From: Paracoccus sp. S3-43
GTDB lineage: Bacteria > Pseudomonadota > Alphaproteobacteria > Rhodobacterales > Rhodobacteraceae
Reading direction: 5' to 3'
NCBI RefSeq assembly: GCF_029027965.1
Contig: NZ_CP119082.1
Coordinates: 1,964,001-2,028,000, forward strand
DNA: 64,000 nt
The translations under genes and the position numbers were made by a program. Positions within the stretch are counted from its first letter, which is position 1; each line of letters starts with the position of its first letter. The notes beneath the pieces were generated by a model. That model was not told where the DNA came from and made no database searches. It was given only the letters and a program-made list of their open reading frames with translations. Below, in pieces: positions 18,192 through 26,256 of the stretch.

Positions 18192-18578
18192 TCAGATCGC
18201 CTCGACGGCTTTCGCCAGCAGGTCGCGCACCTCGCCTGCCACGGCCGTCAGCTCGGCGTTCTCGATCGCCTGCATCGACGCCACAGGATCGATAGCGCTG
18301 ACCTCGACGCCGTCCTCGACTTCGCGCAAGATGACGTTGCAGGGCAGCATCGCGCCCACCCTAGGCTCGATCCCGATCGCCTGATGTGCCATCTTGGGGT
18401 TGCAGGCACCGAGGATGCGATAGGCCGGCATCTCGACATCCAACTTCTTTTTCATCGTCGCCTTGACGTCGATTTCGGTCAGGATGCCGAAACCGTTGTC
18501 GGTCAACGCAGCACGGGTGCGGGCCTCGACGGCGTCAAATTCTGCGTCCGCAATCAGGCGGTTGATCGTGTAGTCCAT
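18192..18578 (-). CDS. DUF302 protein
   Basis: A 128-residue soluble protein of the DUF302 family (MDYTINRLIADAEFDAVEARTR; GILTEIDVKATMKKKL; YRILGACNPKMAHQAI; LPCNVILRE). DUF302 proteins are common next to copper and other metal-resistance genes and may bind metal or heme, but no reaction is established. No signal peptide is visible. Together with TVP38 and the APC permease it forms a tight transcription unit reading toward copA. Confidence 0.85.
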   Translation of the reverse strand: MDYTINRLIADAEFDAVEARTRAALTDNGFGILTEIDVKATMKKKLDVEMPAYRILGACNPKMAHQAIGIEPRVGAMLPCNVILREVEDGVEVSAIDPVASMQAIENAELTAVAGEVRDLLAKAVEAI

Positions 18579-18644
18579 TGTCGTTCCTTTCGGTTCATCA
18601 CTTCAACTCCAGCAGCGGAATCTGCTCTCCACCAGGCTGTGGCG

Positions 18645-19130
18645 TCATTCAATTTCGGCGCGGGGCGTGCCCGCGGGTGCCTCGCCATTCGCCTCGATGT
18701 CTGCGATGTAGCTCTTCATTTCAGCAATTTCGCTGAGCTGTGCCTCGATGATTGCATCTGCCAGTGCCCGAACCCTAGGATCTGAGATATTGGCGCGCTC
18801 GCTGGTCAGGATGGCGATGGAATGGTGTGGGATCATCGCCCGCATCCAGGCGAGGTCGTCGACCGTCTCCTGGCTGCGGACAAGCCACAGCGACAGGGCG
18901 AAGGCTGCGGCAGCGCCCGCGAAGATCGCGAAATCGACCTTCTTGTTGGAATACATGCCCAGCATGAAAGCTAGCATGATGATTGCCATCACCGCGCCCA
19001 TATAGATCGCCATCCACATCCGCGTCTGCGAGAAGAAGATGTGGTCGAGCGCGTAGGTGTTCAGATACATCAATCCAAACATCACGACCGTCGAAGTCGC
19101 AATCATTGCAAAGAAACGTCCGTAGTTCAT
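18645..19130 (-). CDS. DUF305 protein with N-terminal membrane helices
   Basis: A 161-residue protein. The first 90 residues hold three hydrophobic helices and the last 70 are the DUF305 core with MRAMIPHHSIAILTSERA, the His-His/Met-rich face of this ferritin-like copper-associated family (compare CopM). It is probably a membrane-anchored periplasmic metal-binding module. The ATG is preceded by AGGAGCTGAA. Tail residues are acidic and Pro/Gly-rich. Confidence 0.83.
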   Translation of the reverse strand: MNYGRFFAMIATSTVVMFGLMYLNTYALDHIFFSQTRMWMAIYMGAVMAIIMLAFMLGMYSNKKVDFAIFAGAAAAFALSLWLVRSQETVDDLAWMRAMIPHHSIAILTSERANISDPRVRALADAIIEAQLSEIAEMKSYIADIEANGEAPAGTPRAEIE

Positions 19131-19217
19131 ATTTCAGCTCCTGAACGAATGTTGCTGCAAGTTAAGCGCATTCAGCAAAGCAACAATGCCCTTGGCTTTT
19201 CAGGTAAGGGAAAGCCC

Positions 19218-19346
19218 TCACTTGCGCAGATATTTTACCAGCGCGGCAATCACGAGACCGACCAGCACAAGGATGACGACCATCCAGAACCAACCGAAGC
19301 CCATTCCCCAACCCATCATCGAGCCCGTGTTGTCGCCGTTCATCAT
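19218..19346 (-). CDS. Small Met/Gly-rich single-pass membrane protein
   Basis: A 42-residue protein: a Met/Gly/Trp-rich start (MMNGDNTGSMMGWGMGFGW) followed by one membrane helix and a Lys-Tyr-Leu-Arg-Lys end. GGAG lies 6 bases before the ATG pair at 19346. Such tiny proteins often accompany copper oxidase genes, resembling the N-terminal half of SHOCT-domain proteins. The methionines could contact copper, but that is inference. Confidence 0.6.
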   Translation of the reverse strand: MMNGDNTGSMMGWGMGFGWFWMVVILVLVGLVIAALVKYLRK

Positions 19347-19416
19347 TTCATACTCCGTGTTTTTCAGCCCTGGGATGGGCTTCGTAACTGACCCTAGCGA
19401 CAACAAGGGGCAGGAC

Positions 19417-19445
19417 GTCGGGGCGATCGGTCCGAGCGCCCCGAC
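19417..19445 (-). terminator. Hairpin downstream of the multicopper oxidase gene
   Basis: A perfect 9-bp inverted repeat GTCGGGGCG/CGCCCCGAC with an 11-base loop lies just after the multicopper oxidase stop. No T run follows on either strand, so it may act as a 3'-end stabiliser or Rho-assisted terminator rather than an intrinsic terminator. Confidence 0.45.
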
Positions 19446-19449
19446 TAAG

Positions 19450-20985
19450 TCAGACCGAAGCAGTGACCGCGAACTCGGTCATCATGCCCGAGGCGAGGTG
19501 CGGCATGTGGTGACAGTGCAGCATCCAGCGGGCGGCTTCGCCTGCATCGAGCGCGACGTCGACCCTGGACATCGGCGGCACATGAACCGTGTCGCGCAGC
19601 GCACCGGCAACGCGTCGCCCGTTCAACCCGACGACCTGGAACACATGGCCGTGCAGATGCATCGGGTGGGCCATCATCGACATGTTGTGGAACGACAGTA
19701 CGACGCGCTCGCCGCTGCGAGCGGTGATCGGCTGGTGCTGGCCCCAGACAGCCCCGTTGATCGTCCAGAGATAGGGCTGCATCGAACCGCCCAGCATAAG
19801 CATTTGGCTGCGATCCACCGGCCGGTCCGGCAGGGCATTCAGCGCGACCAGGCGCGCCTCCTGCGCCAGATCGGTGTCGAAAGCGGGCGCTTCAGACTCC
19901 GCCACGGCATCGAGGCGCTGGACCTCGGCGCCCTGCGTGGCGAGGATGAGCCCGGTGCGCTCCCGCGCCCCTTCGCGTAGCGCAATGATCGGCCAGGCGC
20001 CGCCCTCGTTCGGCAGGTCGATCTCGATGTCCAGCCGCTGGCCCATCGCCAGCCCAAACCGCGAGCCCGCGATAGGCTGGACGGCGTGCCCGTCCACCGC
20101 GACCAGCCGCGCCTCGGCCGCCCCGGTGTCGATCCAGAACACCGTCGCCGCTGCGGCGTTGATGACCCGGAGCCGGATACGCCCGCCGCGCTCGACCCGC
20201 ACTACCTCCGGGTCCGACAGTGTCCGGTCGTTGGCGAGATAGGCATCCCAATTATAGTCGTTCAGGTCCATGGCCATACCGCCCATGTCCATCATCCCGC
20301 CCATTCCTGGCATATTGCCCATCGCCATGCCGCCCATGGCACCGTGCCCCATACCGCCATGACCCATGCCCGGCATCCCGCCCAAGCCCTCCATGGGCAC
20401 GCCCTGCCTGGGGCTCGCTTCAGCGGCGGCGGCATGACCTGCGCCGTACCCGCCGCTGATCTCCGCCAGAACCTCTTCGGGAGACTTGAACGAGAAGTCG
20501 TGCAGGAACATCACGACCTCCTGCCGGTCTGCTGCCAAATCCTCCTGCGTGCGCACAATCAGCGGTGCGGCAAGCAGTTGCATCTCCTGGATCGGCACGT
20601 GGCTGTGCATCCAGTGGGTGCCCGGCCGTGCCTCGAAGTCGTAGGATCGGGTCTCACCCGGGGCGAGAAGGGGCATCGGCATGTCTGGCACGCCGTCCTG
20701 CGCATTGGGCGGGATCTGGCCGTGCCAGTGGATGATCGTCGCGACGTCGAGATCGTTTTTCAGGTCGACCCGGAACATCTGGCCGGGATCGAGCACGAGG
20801 CCTTGGCCGCCGGGACCGGCAAGGCCGAACACGGTGGCCGCGCGCCCGTTGATGTCGAGAGTACGGGTTGCGGCGGACAGGGTGACAGGGGAGTCCGTCT
20901 GCGCGAAAGCAAGACGGGGCATCTGTGCAGCGGCAATGGCGCCAGCACTTGCGGCGAGAAAGCCGCGTCGCGAAAGGGTATACAT
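19450..20985 (-). CDS. Multicopper oxidase (CueO/CopA type) with Met-rich insert
   Basis: A 511-residue periplasmic oxidase that would oxidise Cu(I) to less toxic Cu(II). The Tat signal is SRRGFLAASAGAIAA. All four copper-ligand motifs are present: HWHG, HWMHSH, HPMHLHGH and HCHHMPHLASGM. Between residues about 200 and 245 there is a Met/Gly/His-rich insert (repeats of MGHGGM and MGGM), like the CueO methionine segment that collects copper. GAGGAGA precedes the ATG. It probably shares a transcript with the small Cys/His protein upstream. Confidence 0.92.
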   Translation of the reverse strand: MYTLSRRGFLAASAGAIAAAQMPRLAFAQTDSPVTLSAATRTLDINGRAATVFGLAGPGGQGLVLDPGQMFRVDLKNDLDVATIIHWHGQIPPNAQDGVPDMPMPLLAPGETRSYDFEARPGTHWMHSHVPIQEMQLLAAPLIVRTQEDLAADRQEVVMFLHDFSFKSPEEVLAEISGGYGAGHAAAAEASPRQGVPMEGLGGMPGMGHGGMGHGAMGGMAMGNMPGMGGMMDMGGMAMDLNDYNWDAYLANDRTLSDPEVVRVERGGRIRLRVINAAAATVFWIDTGAAEARLVAVDGHAVQPIAGSRFGLAMGQRLDIEIDLPNEGGAWPIIALREGARERTGLILATQGAEVQRLDAVAESEAPAFDTDLAQEARLVALNALPDRPVDRSQMLMLGGSMQPYLWTINGAVWGQHQPITARSGERVVLSFHNMSMMAHPMHLHGHVFQVVGLNGRRVAGALRDTVHVPPMSRVDVALDAGEAARWMLHCHHMPHLASGMMTEFAVTASV

Positions 20986-21057
20986 GGTCGTCTCCTCGGG
21001 ACATCCGTCCCGTTCATCAACACCGATGGGACGCCGCAGGCGTCTGCCCGGGCGCGC

Positions 21058-21417
21058 TCAGAGGAGACTGAGTTTGGGAGGTCGCTCGTTCAGTCCGGGC
21101 GAACTGCTGACATGGCTGGGCTCGGACGGAAGATCGTGGCTGGCAGGCCCGAACGCGTGGCCGGTTTCAGCACCCGGCATCGTCAGAACGACCGACAGGC
21201 CCGCGCAGACGAACTCGCACATTCCGGCGTCCGCCGATCCACAATGCTGGCCGCCGTCGCAGGACGGATGACCGTCGGTCGACGCGTGCATCATCTCGCC
21301 CGCATGGACCGCGTGATCCACCTGCATGCCAACCATGCGCGCCGCATGCGCTGCGCTGACCGTGGTGACAACGGCGATCGCGAGTATGGCAAGGATGCTG
21401 ATGAGACGCGCAAGCAT
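21058..21417 (-). CDS. Exported Cys/His/Met-rich small protein beside the copper oxidase
   Basis: A 119-residue protein if started at the second Met (MLARLISILAILAIAVV), which gives a clean signal peptide ending near AAHA. An earlier in-frame ATG at 21453 would add 12 residues. The mature part has Met/His (MVGMQVDHAVHAGEMMHAS) and Cys (SCDGGQHCGSADAGMCEFVCAG) clusters, so metal binding is plausible. I do not recognise a named family. It is 72 bp upstream of the oxidase on the same strand. Confidence 0.6.
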   Translation of the reverse strand: MLARLISILAILAIAVVTTVSAAHAARMVGMQVDHAVHAGEMMHASTDGHPSCDGGQHCGSADAGMCEFVCAGLSVVLTMPGAETGHAFGPASHDLPSEPSHVSSSPGLNERPPKLSLL

Positions 21418-21534
21418 GGCCGAAAGATAGGCGCTGCTCACGAGAATGTCCATTGTGCGAAGCGGGGCGTCTCAGGCAGAACGTCAACTCGGCGTGAAGT
21501 GAAGACGCCCTACTAATCAACGGACATCAGCGTT

Positions 21535-21996
21535 TTGCCAAAGGGCCTCCCCAATACTTTCTGGATCGGACTGTTTGCCGGAGTGTTGATCCTCGCGATC
21601 TTCGCTGGATTGCAGTACACCCGTACTGCGTCCACCGCAGCGGCATCCGAGGAAGACATTTCTCAAGGTCGGCAGGTCTATGTCGATCAGTGCGCCGCCT
21701 GCCACGGCGCGGATCTGGTGGGCCAGCCCGACTGGCGCTCGCCGCTTCCGTCCGGACGGTTGCCTGCGCCGCCGCATGATGCCAGCGGCCACACCTGGCA
21801 CCATCCCGACGATGTGCTATTCCGCATCGTAAAGGAAGGCACGGCCGCCATCGTCGGCGGCGGCTACGAGAGCGACATGCCAGGCTTCGGAGACGTGCTG
21901 AGCGACGCGGACATTCGCGCCGTGCTCGCATATATCAAGAGCAATTGGCCGGAGCGAGAGCGCGGATACCAACAGGCGGTAACGAGGGGCGAGTGA
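21535..21996 (+). CDS. Membrane-anchored c-type cytochrome
   Basis: A 153-residue protein with an N-terminal uncleaved helix (FWIGLFAGVLILAIFAGL), one heme-binding CAACH motif near residue 58, and likely axial Met in SDMPGFGDVLSD. It is a monoheme cytochrome c facing the periplasm; cytochromes of this kind accompany multicopper oxidase genes and may pass electrons. The start is TTG at 21535, and no better start is in frame before the helix. It is transcribed away from the oxidase unit. Confidence 0.82.
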   Translation: MPKGLPNTFWIGLFAGVLILAIFAGLQYTRTASTAAASEEDISQGRQVYVDQCAACHGADLVGQPDWRSPLPSGRLPAPPHDASGHTWHHPDDVLFRIVKEGTAAIVGGGYESDMPGFGDVLSDADIRAVLAYIKSNWPERERGYQQAVTRGE

Positions 21997-22023
21997 ACAC
22001 CGCATGGAAGGGGTGAAAGCGTC

Positions 22024-24255
22024 TCAGACCTCGCGATCCGGGTTGAAGGCAAGGAGCCGCAACGCGTTGAGCGTCACCAGCACCGTCGCCCCGGTGTCGG
22101 CGAGGATCGCGATCCAGAGTCCGGTGATCCCGAGGACGGTGGTCACGAGAAATACCGCCTTCAGGCCCAGCGCGATCGCCACGTTCTGGCGGATGTTCGC
22201 CATGGTGGCGCGGGCGAGCCTGATCTTGCCGGCAACATCCGTAGCCCGGTTGCGCAGGATCGCGGCATCGGCGGTCTCGAGCGCCACATCGGTTCCGGAT
22301 CCCATGGCCACGCCGACATGCGCCGAGGCCAGGGCTGGGGCGTCGTTGATGCCGTCGCCGACCATGAGGACCCGGCCATTCGCCACCATCTCGCGGATTG
22401 CGGCGACCTTGTCCTCGGGCATCAGTTCGGCGCGGTGCTCGATTCCGACATGGCCTGCGATTGCGGCGGCGGTACGGGCATTGTCGCCAGTGAGCATGAC
22501 GGAGCGGATACCGAGCGTCTGAAGCTGGCGCACCGCTTCCGCCGCGTCCTCGCGCGGCTCGTCGCGAAGAGCGATGAGCCCGATCAGTCGGTCCGGACGG
22601 AAGACTGCCACGACGGTTTTGCCCTCGACCTCGAGCCGGGCCGCAATATGGCTGACCTCATCGTTCATGACGCCGTTGGCTTTGGCGAACCGTGGCGAGG
22701 CCACCCATGCGGGTTCGCAACCGATCACCGCCTCCGCTCCTTTTCCGGGCAGCGCTCTGGCTGCGGAAGCCGGCAGCGACGGGGCGCCGTCGGCCTGCGC
22801 GCGAGAGAGAATCGCCGCCGCCAGCGGGTGGCTCGACCCGGTCTCGACTGCGGCGGCCAGTGACAGGACCTCCGCCTCCGTCCCCCCGAGCGGGACCACA
22901 TCCGTCACTCGCGGACGACCGTGGGTCAGCGTGCCCGTCTTGTCGAATGCAACATCCGTGATCCGGGCTGCCGCCTCGATGACTGCCCCACCCTTCATCA
23001 GCAGGCCACGGCGCGAGCCCGAGGACAGCGCCGAGGCGATGGAGGCCGGTACCGAGATCACGAGGGCGCAGGGGCAGCCGATGAGGAGCAGTGCGAGCGC
23101 GCGGTAGATCCAGACATCCCAGGCCTGCGCGAAAGCGAGCGGCGGGACGATGGCGACCAGCAGCGCGACTCCAACCACGGCAGGCATGTAGATGCGGCTG
23201 AAGCGGTCGATGAAACGCTCGGTCGGTGCGCGGGCACTCTCGGCTTCCTCGACCAGACGGATGATGCGGGAGATCGTGTTGTCCTCCGCCGCCTTCGTGA
23301 CCTTAACGCGCAGCGCGGCCTCAGTGTTGATCGAACCTGCGAACACCGCGTCGCCCGGCTCCTTCGGTTTCGGCACGCTCTCGCCCGTGACCGGGCTCTC
23401 GTCCACACCGGAGATACCGTCGATCACCTCTCCATCCGCAGGGATACGATCACCAGGACGCACGAGCACGATCTGCCCGATCCCAAGCGACTCGGCGGGC
23501 ACATCACGGGTTCTCCCATCCACTTCCAGCAGCGCCGTCTTCGGCACGAGACTGGCGAGGCTTCGAATCCCGTCGCGGGCCTTGTTCGCTGCGACACCTT
23601 CCAGCACTTCGCCGACTGCGAAGAGAAACACCACCAGAGCAGCCTCTTCGGCCGCATTGATGAACAGCGCTCCGGTCGCGGCGATGGTCATCAGCATTTC
23701 GATGGTGAACGGCATTCCCGCGCGGGCGGCACTGACGGCGCTCCGTGCAATGGGCGCAACTCCGATCAGCGTCGCGAGGACGAATGCCCAGCGCGCGACT
23801 TCGTCCGACGCCAGAAGGTTCACAGCCCAGGCGACGACGAGCAGCAGTCCGGTGCCAATGACGAGACGCCCCTTTCTAGTCCGATACCATGGCAGCGAAC
23901 GCGCGATGGATCCGCCGGCTACAACGCCTCCAGAAGCGTGCGCGGTCTGGTCTTCGAAGGCGGCACCGCTGCCGTTGGCAGGACTTCCGCTTTCGGGTAG
24001 TATGAACCCCTTGCGCTCGGGAGCGGTCCCTTTCGGAGCGATGCCGTATCCGACTGACCGGACCACCGCCTCGACGCGCTCGCGCGTGGTCTGCCCCTCA
24101 TCGAGCGTGACGCGCAGCCGCTCCGTCATCAGGGCAACCTCGACTTGGCTTACACCCGGCAGACGCTCGACCGCAGTCCGGACCTTGCCCGCGCAAGCTC
24201 CGCAATCCATGCCGGTGACCGTCCACTCGCAACTTGCTCCATCGCTCGTCGTCAT
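22024..24255 (-). CDS. zntA: Zn/Cd/Pb-exporting P-type ATPase
   Basis: A 743-residue P1B ATPase. An HMA domain with GMDCGACAGKV occupies the N-terminus. Core motifs are TGESVPKPKEPGD, CPCALVISVPASIASAL, DKTGTLT and GDGINDAPAL; the last helix carries the Asp-containing string IAILADTGATVLV of ZntA/CadA pumps. CPCALVIS rather than CPCALGLA points to divalent metals. It is controlled by the divergent MerR regulator through the promoter at 24304-24334. Confidence 0.92.
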   Translation of the reverse strand: MTTSDGASCEWTVTGMDCGACAGKVRTAVERLPGVSQVEVALMTERLRVTLDEGQTTRERVEAVVRSVGYGIAPKGTAPERKGFILPESGSPANGSGAAFEDQTAHASGGVVAGGSIARSLPWYRTRKGRLVIGTGLLLVVAWAVNLLASDEVARWAFVLATLIGVAPIARSAVSAARAGMPFTIEMLMTIAATGALFINAAEEAALVVFLFAVGEVLEGVAANKARDGIRSLASLVPKTALLEVDGRTRDVPAESLGIGQIVLVRPGDRIPADGEVIDGISGVDESPVTGESVPKPKEPGDAVFAGSINTEAALRVKVTKAAEDNTISRIIRLVEEAESARAPTERFIDRFSRIYMPAVVGVALLVAIVPPLAFAQAWDVWIYRALALLLIGCPCALVISVPASIASALSSGSRRGLLMKGGAVIEAAARITDVAFDKTGTLTHGRPRVTDVVPLGGTEAEVLSLAAAVETGSSHPLAAAILSRAQADGAPSLPASAARALPGKGAEAVIGCEPAWVASPRFAKANGVMNDEVSHIAARLEVEGKTVVAVFRPDRLIGLIALRDEPREDAAEAVRQLQTLGIRSVMLTGDNARTAAAIAGHVGIEHRAELMPEDKVAAIREMVANGRVLMVGDGINDAPALASAHVGVAMGSGTDVALETADAAILRNRATDVAGKIRLARATMANIRQNVAIALGLKAVFLVTTVLGITGLWIAILADTGATVLVTLNALRLLAFNPDREV

Positions 24256-24303
24256 CTTGTCCTTCCGCTCGCAGCACGCGGCTCTTGTTTCTCTCGAATC
24301 GGA

Positions 24304-24334
24304 AACCTAATGTCTCTAGCAGCTAGAGGTTCAA
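24304..24334 (-). promoter_or_regulatory. MerR-type promoter and operator of zntA
   Basis: On the - strand, -35 TTGAAC (24334-24329) and -10 TAGGTT (24309-24304) are 19 bp apart. Between them is the perfect palindrome CTCTAGC-A-GCTAGAG (24314-24328), a close match to the operators of ZntR, CadR and PbrR. The spacing and symmetry predict that metal-bound regulator untwists the promoter to turn on zntA. Confidence 0.85.
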
Positions 24335-24344
24335 GAGGCATCTG

Positions 24345-24779
24345 ATGCTCACGATCGGAAAATTGGGCGCCGCGGCCGGGGTGAAGGTGCCGACGATCCG
24401 CTACTACGAGCAGATCGGGCTCCTGCCGGAACCGGAGCGGAGCGCCGGGAACCAGCGGCTCTACGGGAAGTCCGCGCTGGAACGGCTGGCCTTCATTCGC
24501 CACTCCCGCGAGCTTGGGTTTCCGTTGGAGGCGATCCGCGACCTCTTGAGCCTTTCCGACCGACCTGACCAGTCGTGTGCAGCCGCCGACATCATCGCGA
24601 AGGACCAGCTTGCTGCGGTGGACGCGCGCATCGCGCGCCTGACGGCGCTGAAATCAGAACTGGAGCGGATGATCACCCAGTGTGCACAGGGGACCATCGC
24701 CGACTGCCGGATCATCGAGGTGCTCGGCGACCATTCGCATTGCTCTCAGGACCACAGGATTTCCGAGGCAGTTGAGTGA
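24345..24779 (+). CDS. MerR-family Zn/Cd/Pb-responsive regulator
   Basis: A 144-residue regulator with the MerR winged helix (TIGKLGAAAGVKVPTIRYYEQIGLLP) and a dimer helix. Metal-ligand cysteines stand at 78, 113, 121 and 133 with His130 and His132 in the tail (GDHSHC), the ZntR/CadR/PbrR arrangement rather than the CueR one. It is divergent from zntA across 89 bp that hold its operator. Metal preference among Zn, Cd and Pb cannot be set from sequence alone. Confidence 0.9.
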   Translation: MLTIGKLGAAAGVKVPTIRYYEQIGLLPEPERSAGNQRLYGKSALERLAFIRHSRELGFPLEAIRDLLSLSDRPDQSCAAADIIAKDQLAAVDARIARLTALKSELERMITQCAQGTIADCRIIEVLGDHSHCSQDHRISEAVE

Positions 24780-25260
24780 CGGCCCTGTCGACCAAGAAGA
24801 ACTTTCCTGTCGCGGCTATTGCCGAACCGCCGAAGATGCCGCAGTCGACCCCTCAAGTCCCCTCAAAGAGATCGTCTTAAAACTAACAAAAAACAATGAC
24901 TTAAAGTGGAGAAGGTTGGATATCAGGCCCATCCCCTCCGCCACTTGCCCTTGTGAAAGCGTTCTCCAGATCTTGCTATGGTCGGAATTTTCCGTTGTTT
25001 TCTAGGGTTATGCGGAGGGGCTGAGCACTGGTGCCGGCGCCAAGAGGCCTGAAAGCGGTCTCTCCGGGCCGATATTCTCCGGACCTGTTGACTTGGCGGG
25101 CCAAGGTTCAGTCTGCGCAAGTCATTGAAATATGGCTCTCTAGATCAACACGAAGCTGTTGACTTCGAGGACAGGGGCTGCGGGCCGAGACGGAACGGAA
25201 ATCGAACCTTCGCCAATGAGGCGAGGCGTTCGGACGATTAGCTGACGTTGCCCGCTGCAT
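24780..25260. other. Intergenic stretch without a recognisable gene
   Basis: About 480 bp between the MerR gene and the IS481 derivative. It contains an AT-rich patch near 24875-24905 that is unlike its surroundings and no convincing start with a ribosome site. A string CCCCTCCGCCACTT at 24942-24955 looks like a tRNA 3' end but has no T-arm before it. It may be decayed mobile DNA that forms the left edge of the defence region. Confidence 0.5.
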
Positions 25261-25708
25261 TGTCCTCTTAACCTTCTTGCCGTGCTATTCTCAGCAAGGA
25301 GGAAGGGACCATGGATAGATCATCGAAGATCAGGAAATCGGCACCACGTGACGCGATCAGCAAGGTTGCGCAGCAGCGGATGAGCGTGCTGGACCTGGCG
25401 CGAGAACTTGGGAATGTCGCCGAAGCCTGCCGCCAGCGGGGCATGGATCGCACCAGCTTCTATGACTGGAAGCGCCGCTTTCAAGACCAACGGCTTCGCC
25501 GAGCGCTTCAACGGCACGGTCCTCGACGAATTCTTCCGCATCAAGATGCGCGAGACCTTCTACGACAGCGTCGAGGCGATGCAGGCAGATCTCGATGCCT
25601 GGCTTGTCCACTACAACACCGAGCGGCCGCATCTCGGCTACCGCAACATCGGGCGCAGACCAATCGAAACCGTCATGTCATTCGTTAGCCAAGAAGGTTA
25701 AGAGGACA
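25261..25708. mobile_element. 448-bp deletion derivative of an IS481-type insertion sequence
   Basis: The ends are a perfect 18-bp inverted repeat (TGTCCTCTTAACCTTCTT at 25261-25278, its complement at 25691-25708). The 6-bp target duplication CTGCAT is present at 25255-25260 and 25709-25714. Inside, the first and last parts of a transposase gene are joined by an internal deletion. Both ends are intact, so a complete relative elsewhere in the genome could still move it. Confidence 0.85.
25311..25701 (+). pseudogene. Internally deleted IS481-family transposase
   Basis: The 5' part (from ATG 25311) encodes the helix-turn-helix start MDRSSKIRKSAPRDAISK and VAEACRQRGMDRTSFYDWKRRF. After about 25485 the frame switches to the C-terminal end of a DDE integrase core (TNGFAERFNGTVLDEFF, HYNTERPHLGYRN), ending at 25701. 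The central catalytic part, several hundred bases, is missing. The two pieces are in different frames, so no functional enzyme can be made. Confidence 0.82.
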
Positions 25709-26189
25709 CTGCATCATCCCCGTCACCCGTTGCCGAAAGCGCGCCTTCGCCGATCTCGATCTCCGGCGCGCCCGTTGACAGCCATGAGACGAGTGCAGCG
25801 CAGGTCGCCGTGACCTGGTTCGGCTTTCGCAACGCGCATTCCCATACTGTCGCTACGCGCCACCCATCTGCCATCAGCGCCTTGCATGCCGCACGATCGC
25901 GCCTGACATTCGCGGCGAACTTCTCTGCCCAGAACTCGGGGCGGGTCGCGGGCGTGGTCGCATAGCGGCAGCCTTCGTGGCGGTGCCAGAAACAGCCATG
26001 GACGAAGATGACGGCCCGGTGCTTCGAGAGGATCAGATCCGGCCGACCGGGGACACCTTTTCCATGCAGCCGATACCGGAAGCCGCGCGCGTGAAGCGCG
26101 CGCCTCAGCACCATTTCCGGCTTCGTGTCCTTGCCCCGGATCACGGACATCATCCGCGAGCGGGTCTCCTTATCGACGATATCCGCCAT
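25698..26189 (-). CDS. vsr: Vsr-type DNA mismatch endonuclease
   Basis: A 163-residue very-short-patch repair nuclease that nicks at T:G mismatches left when 5-methylcytosine deaminates. Motifs: MMSVIRGKDTKPEMVLRRAL, GRPDLILSKHRAVIFVHGCFWHRHEGC and GWRVATVWECALR. The ATG at 26189 has AGGAGG 5 bases upstream. It is divergent from the cytosine methyltransferase, its usual partner. The stop and last two or three codons lie inside the right end of the IS481 derivative, so insertion changed the natural C-terminus, which is outside the Vsr core. Confidence 0.92.
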   Translation of the reverse strand: MADIVDKETRSRMMSVIRGKDTKPEMVLRRALHARGFRYRLHGKGVPGRPDLILSKHRAVIFVHGCFWHRHEGCRYATTPATRPEFWAEKFAANVRRDRAACKALMADGWRVATVWECALRKPNQVTATCAALVSWLSTGAPEIEIGEGALSATGDGDDAVSS

Positions 26190-26256
26190 TTGCCTCCTGG
26201 CCTCTGCGTCCGGACCTAGTATACAGCCTGCAACCCGAATTCGAGAGGCCCCTGAG

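Noticed and set aside
20086..21516. 476-codon + strand frame opposite the multicopper oxidase
   Set aside because: Antisense to all four conserved copper motifs of the oxidase, so it is a shadow.
24942..24955. CCCCTCCGCCACTT, like the 3' end of a tRNA-Ser with attachment site
   Set aside because: No TTCRA T arm, variable arm or anticodon arm precedes it, so neither a tRNA nor an att site can be supported.
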